Under the pieces are notes generated by a model. It searched no databases. It was given only the letters and a program-made list of their open reading frames with translations, and had not been told where the DNA came from. Below are positions 23,993 through 27,655 of a stretch of 27,655 bases of DNA, one piece after another; the stretch's first letter is position 1; each line of letters starts with the position of its first letter. The position numbers and the translations under genes are program-made. The DNA is from Leptospira sp. 96542 (GTDB taxonomy: Bacteria > Spirochaetota > Leptospiria > Leptospirales > Leptospiraceae), in the NCBI GenBank assembly GCA_029310945.1, contig JARJFC010000046.1:1-27655 (forward strand). The letters are read 5' to 3'.

Positions 23993-24007
23993 TTAAACCT
24001 AAGAGAC

Positions 24008-24036
24008 ATAATACGATTTATTTGATTTATGTACAA
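24008..24036 (-). promoter_or_regulatory. promoter of the E3-type toxin module
   Basis: On the minus strand TTGTAC (24031-24036) is followed after exactly 17 bases by TATTAT (24008-24013). The -10 has one mismatch to the sigma70 consensus and lies 15 bases upstream of the toxin ATG at 23992. It is the only plausible promoter between the HHFHLG-motif gene and the toxin. No clear palindrome overlaps it, so the regulator binding site is not evident. Confidence 0.55.
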
Positions 24037-24064
24037 GAAAAATATTGATTTTGATTAGTAAATC

Positions 24065-24101
24065 GAAGGAATTTTCTTTTAGAAAATTAGTTGAATCCTT
24101 C
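24065..24101 (-). terminator. nested hairpin at the end of the HHFHLG-motif gene
   Basis: AATTTTCT (24070-24077) and AGAAAATT (24081-24088) are perfect 8-base complements with a TTT loop, overlapping the stop codon of the gene. GAAGGA (24065-24070) and TCCTTC (24096-24101) form an outer stem. There is no T-run, so it may be a weak terminator or a boundary structure separating the two units. Confidence 0.35.
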
Positions 24102-24929
24102 TTCAATTAAAATATGCAATTTTTGATTTTTTTCAATTAGGTAAAGATCTGAAAAATGTAGCATCCAATCGAATCGAAAATGAGAATTTACATTCTCATT
24201 TTGAATCCCCAAAAAGTCTCGTAGATAGTCCTGGTCATCCAAACTTTCATCAATAGTTCGAATCATATGAGTATATGACTGTGCGAGGTTTACGACATGC
24301 GTTGGGTGTCCTGAGGTTGCTATCATTGATTGAAGATAGAATTTTCCAGGTTGAAGTTTTCCAAAACGATATGATTCAAAATCAGTCCATAGTCTCCGTC
24401 TTTCATCCGATAGTTTTTCTGATTTGCTTTCAAAGACAGAATGATCGTAAATTCCTATAACCGAGACTTCCTTTTTTTGTACTTCAGCAAATAGAATTTC
24501 ATTTGTCCGATCGGCAAAATGATTACCTTCGCTAAGATTGCCTAAATGAAAATGATGAAATCCCATTGCATTTAAGAAGAAATCTTTATCCTTCCACTTA
24601 TTCGTGATGTTATAGTTTAAATTTAAACCACGAGTTTTAATTTCATTTGAAAGAAATTCAATTACAGTCTCTCCTTTCTGAAATCTCCTTAAAAGAGGAA
24701 GTGTTCTATATTGATTCTCTTTCCATTTTTGATGATCTAATACTTTATGTGGAACATGAACCTTTCTTGGTCTAGCAATGACATATCGGCTCAGCCAAGA
24801 AAGTGCGTGGACCATTAGTTCACCTAACGATAAAGATTGAAGATGATACCTTGTTTCTCGATTATTTGGAAAAATTGGAATTTGCCTACTTATCCTATCT
24901 TTAAAATCTTGAATTCTAGGTGGTTCCAT
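24087..24929 (-). CDS. uncharacterised protein with HHFHLG motif
   Basis: ATG at 24929 has GGAGG 10 bases upstream and is preferred. A frame starting at 25004 would add 25 residues, without a binding site, and would begin only 23 bp after the neighbouring stop. The 280-residue product is not recognised. It contains NAMGFHHFHLG (residues about 119-130 from this start) followed by ADRTNEILFAEV and GIYDHSVFE. Clustered His with a following Arg and Asp could be a metal or nuclease-type active site, but that is speculation. The protein is basic near its N-terminal region and aromatic-rich. It lies between the toxin module and the giant helical protein, on the same strand. Confidence 0.65.
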   Translation of the reverse strand: MEPPRIQDFKDRISRQIPIFPNNRETRYHLQSLSLGELMVHALSWLSRYVIARPRKVHVPHKVLDHQKWKENQYRTLPLLRRFQKGETVIEFLSNEIKTRGLNLNYNITNKWKDKDFFLNAMGFHHFHLGNLSEGNHFADRTNEILFAEVQKKEVSVIGIYDHSVFESKSEKLSDERRRLWTDFESYRFGKLQPGKFYLQSMIATSGHPTHVVNLAQSYTHMIRTIDESLDDQDYLRDFLGIQNENVNSHFRFDWMLHFSDLYLIEKNQKLHILIEEGFN

Positions 24930-25027
24930 CTCTTTCACACCTCCAACCGATACTTGGGATTGTTTACCGTTTCGATTTATTGAAATTACACTTAACGAAA
25001 ACATTACTTTTGTTAACTTTAATCAAC

Positions 25028-27655
25028 TCAGACCAATTCTACAATTTCCTCTAACTCCATCGGTTTATAATTTCTTTCGCTATATGTACTTTCGATTTCA
25101 TATCGAACTTGTTTCATAAAAGTATGGCCGTTTTGGATCATTTTGTCCATAGACTGTAGAATTTTGTTAAGGTCACTATCCGAATTTATTGAATAGCCCA
25201 TTTCTTTATAGGAAGCGATTGCAAAATCAAGAATAGTTCGTCGTCTTTCACTTGGAGAATCTTTTTCTCTTGCATACACAAATAATTTCTCTATGAGTTC
25301 TAGATCGTTTATATCATTTGAATAAATTTTACTGCTTTCTGAATATCTTACAAACATAGAAGAAATCGGATTTGAATCATTTGACAACAAATAATCTACA
25401 TACCATTGGAAAACTTCACCTCCATTACGATGGATTCTTAAAAAGTATTCGGCAAAAATTTTCTTTTTTAAAATCTCTTTTTCTTTAGTAAAGGATGCAA
25501 ATAGTGCCTTTGATAGATGGTTATAAATGCCTTCAATATTTGAAAAATGTTCCGACCCATAAATGTAAAATGAAGCTGCGAAGTTATGCAGAAGATCATT
25601 TCCATCTTCATTAACGGCTAATGCATTGCTAATCAATTCTACATCCAATTCCAAAGGCGAAAAACCTAGTTGGTAAGCACAATCAATAATGGAAGGATAG
25701 TATTCTTCAGAAATGTGTTCTTTCAAATACTGTGTGATTTTGTTTTTAATATCTTTTCGCAAACCAGGGAATAGTGAATTTACATGTTTTGAAATGTATC
25801 CAGTGATTCCTATCATAACTCTTGAGTTGTTTGTGCCTGTTTCAAAGTTCTCGTTTATAAACTTCAAAATTTCTACACGATCAAGAAGAACTTTTTCGAG
25901 ATAATCTAAGGAAAAAGAATCATAATTTACAATAATTGCACCGCGCATTTGGTTTGGAAACCTTGAGAAGGCTAGTCCCAGAAAGTATTTACCAAACTCC
26001 CTTTGAAATTCTGATGTTATCCATTCAGAGTTTAATTTTCTTAACAAATAAGATAATGTTCGGTGAACATTTTTTAATGGATCAGTGATACTGTCTAACG
26101 GAAAGCGCTTTATAACAAGTTTTATCCAATTTATCAATTGGTCTATTTCTGATTGGGAAAATTGGTTAATGTCGATTGATTTTGCAGAACAGTATTGGAT
26201 TAAAAAATCCATATAACTTAAATCCCAATCCATAGAATCTAAGATAGCGAGAAGTTTTGAACGTTCAATGGTCTCATTATCATCGGTCGTCGAATATCGA
26301 ACTAAAAATAAAACAAATTGATTTATATTTTCAAAATCGATCTCTTTCCGAAAATCCCATAACTTGCCTCTTTGAATTTTTTCTGACTTTATAATTTCAA
26401 AGATCAATGAAATTTCTCTTTTGATCTCGTTCAAATTGAATGCAATTTTATAATCGGATTTCTCTTTTTCTTGTCTGGATTGATAAGCATTTTTTGATTC
26501 TGAAATTTTTGTTAGATGGAGACTGGTTTCACTTATGATTTCTGGTGGGGCTTTTATTTTTATATAAGAATAGATTTCATGATTATTATTTAATCCAAAA
26601 ATTACTGATTTATAGAGTGGAAAGAGCCTTTCATCATTCATATCCAAAAATAATTCTTGGAATAAATTAAAATCATTTTCGGATCGAATCAAAGTTTGAA
26701 TTAATTCTGAAAATAACCACACATTTCGAGTCGGGTTCGGGGCTTTGATTATAATATCGTGTAGAAATCGGAGGACATTGGTAGACTTTTTAAATTTTTT
26801 TATAATGTTGAGAACCGGATTTATTCTTGCTTCATCGGCACTCTCAAATATCCATTCCATTAAAAACGTTCTGTTTTCTTCTTTGATTTGTGAAGTATCT
26901 AATTCAATTTCCAATCGTTTTAAAATATGTTCTAGATAATCTTCCAATTCATCTGAAATAATATACTTAATAAAATATTCAGTATAGGTATTTCTCAAAT
27001 GTCGCAATATAATCCACAGACTATCTTGAATCTTCTCTGTTACCCCTTCAGAAAGTATAAGATAATTTTCCCAAGAGGCAACTTGTACATAATCTAGACT
27101 ATATTCATCATCTATTTGAGTTGGCGAGAATCTTGCAACTTTATGGCTTTCACTCAGTTTTTTTCCCAAGATGTAATCCAATAGTTCAAGGTATTGTTCT
27201 ATGTTTAATTCAAAATTTGAATGTAGGATTATTTTGCATAAATTATCGAAGATCGTATCGCTCTTTCTAAATTGAAAAAGTTCCTTTTTTAGTTTTTGGT
27301 ATTCTTCTTCATTGGAAAATTTCCAAAAATTGAATTTTGAAACCACACTTAGTATATATTCCACTTTCTCCTGGTTTTTTTTATTGATTTTCGAATCCAA
27401 TAAATTCCATAAAATAGATTTTATTTTGGATTCTTGTTTCTCGGAGAGCAATTTGTTATCTTTATACAAGAGACTTTGTAATACGATTGAATAGTAGAAG
27501 AAATCATCCGAATGGATTGTAAATTCAAGTTGTTCAACTAGGAATTGTATATTTTCGTTTCTCGCATCCCCATTCAAACAAAATTCTTCCAAGTTGGATG
27601 GAATATTCCATACACTACCTAGTTTTGCTTCCTGGTTTATTGTTGATTGGAAAAT
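25028..27655 (-). CDS. very large alpha-helical protein, 5' end outside window
   Basis: The minus-strand frame is open to the right edge: 21 more codons without a stop precede the TTG at 27592, so the N-terminus is cut off. At least 875 residues are visible. They are rich in Leu, Ile, Glu, Lys and Asn with helix-loop-helix periodicity, suggesting a helical-repeat solenoid. No Walker, nuclease or membrane motif is seen in the visible part; an N-terminal NTPase or effector domain could lie upstream. The stop is 23 bp before the earliest start of the HHFHLG-motif gene, so the two may form an operon. The family is unknown. Confidence 0.75.
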   Translation of the reverse strand: MFQSTINQEAKLGSVWNIPSNLEEFCLNGDARNENIQFLVEQLEFTIHSDDFFYYSIVLQSLLYKDNKLLSEKQESKIKSILWNLLDSKINKKNQEKVEYILSVVSKFNFWKFSNEEEYQKLKKELFQFRKSDTIFDNLCKIILHSNFELNIEQYLELLDYILGKKLSESHKVARFSPTQIDDEYSLDYVQVASWENYLILSEGVTEKIQDSLWIILRHLRNTYTEYFIKYIISDELEDYLEHILKRLEIELDTSQIKEENRTFLMEWIFESADEARINPVLNIIKKFKKSTNVLRFLHDIIIKAPNPTRNVWLFSELIQTLIRSENDFNLFQELFLDMNDERLFPLYKSVIFGLNNNHEIYSYIKIKAPPEIISETSLHLTKISESKNAYQSRQEKEKSDYKIAFNLNEIKREISLIFEIIKSEKIQRGKLWDFRKEIDFENINQFVLFLVRYSTTDDNETIERSKLLAILDSMDWDLSYMDFLIQYCSAKSIDINQFSQSEIDQLINWIKLVIKRFPLDSITDPLKNVHRTLSYLLRKLNSEWITSEFQREFGKYFLGLAFSRFPNQMRGAIIVNYDSFSLDYLEKVLLDRVEILKFINENFETGTNNSRVMIGITGYISKHVNSLFPGLRKDIKNKITQYLKEHISEEYYPSIIDCAYQLGFSPLELDVELISNALAVNEDGNDLLHNFAASFYIYGSEHFSNIEGIYNHLSKALFASFTKEKEILKKKIFAEYFLRIHRNGGEVFQWYVDYLLSNDSNPISSMFVRYSESSKIYSNDINDLELIEKLFVYAREKDSPSERRRTILDFAIASYKEMGYSINSDSDLNKILQSMDKMIQNGHTFMKQVRYEIESTYSERNYKPMELEEIVELV

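Noticed and set aside
23827..24036. A 69-codon minus-strand frame overlapping the E3-type toxin gene
   Set aside because: It is another frame across the toxin and its promoter; the toxin frame has a strong family match and this one has none.
27590..27592. TTG at 27592 as the true start of the large helical protein
   Set aside because: Twenty-one further sense codons precede it up to the window edge, with no stop and no ribosome binding site.

Overview
This AT-rich window carries many small lipoproteins with loose, spirochete-style lipoboxes, short same-strand operons, and two large sensory proteins (a MASE1-CHASE hybrid histidine kinase and a methyl-accepting protein). Together these point to a spirochete of the Leptospira type. 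That assignment rests on gene style and lipoboxes, not on a marker gene. No tRNA, rRNA, CRISPR array or insertion sequence was seen, and there is no gene-free stretch longer than 300 bases.

Positions 1-831 hold the 3' part of a SAM-dependent methyltransferase. Positions 834-4626 (minus) are a tight five-gene operon: membrane protein, FAD-dependent dehydrogenase (COG2509 type), DJ-1/PfpI isonitrile-hydratase-like protein, and two lipoproteins. A PaiB-type FMN-binding protein (minus) and an alpha/beta hydrolase (plus) diverge around 5300-5530. Next come an ArsR-type repressor with a palindrome at its promoter, a GNAT acetyltransferase and a DinB-fold protein. Positions 7825-11407 contain lipoproteins, one with a CsgG/LpoB-like C-terminal domain, another GNAT, and a small cysteine-rich exported protein.

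Positions 11607-18656 contain the six-helix methyl-accepting protein, a decayed small gene, a ChaA-type Ca2+/H+ antiporter, an exported protein of unknown function and the 918-residue hybrid kinase. Positions 18694-20432 (minus) are a WG-repeat exported protein translationally coupled (ATGA) to a second exported protein.

From about 20450 to the right edge the window looks like an accessory or conflict region, all on the minus strand. It starts with a relatively GC-rich structured intergenic element. Then come a small 64-residue protein, a C39-like cysteine peptidase split by an apparent one-base frameshift, and an ImmA/IrrE-type metallopeptidase. That peptidase is preceded by an acidic 116-residue protein and by a 77-residue protein that is a stand-alone colicin E3-type ribosome-inactivating RNase domain, with the Asp, His, Glu and Arg catalytic positions kept. 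These last three genes overlap one another and have a good sigma70-type promoter, so they look like a toxin / antitoxin / metallopeptidase module. Upstream are an unrecognised protein with an HHFHLG motif and a very large alpha-helical protein cut by the window edge. The E3-type module is the most interesting item in the window.
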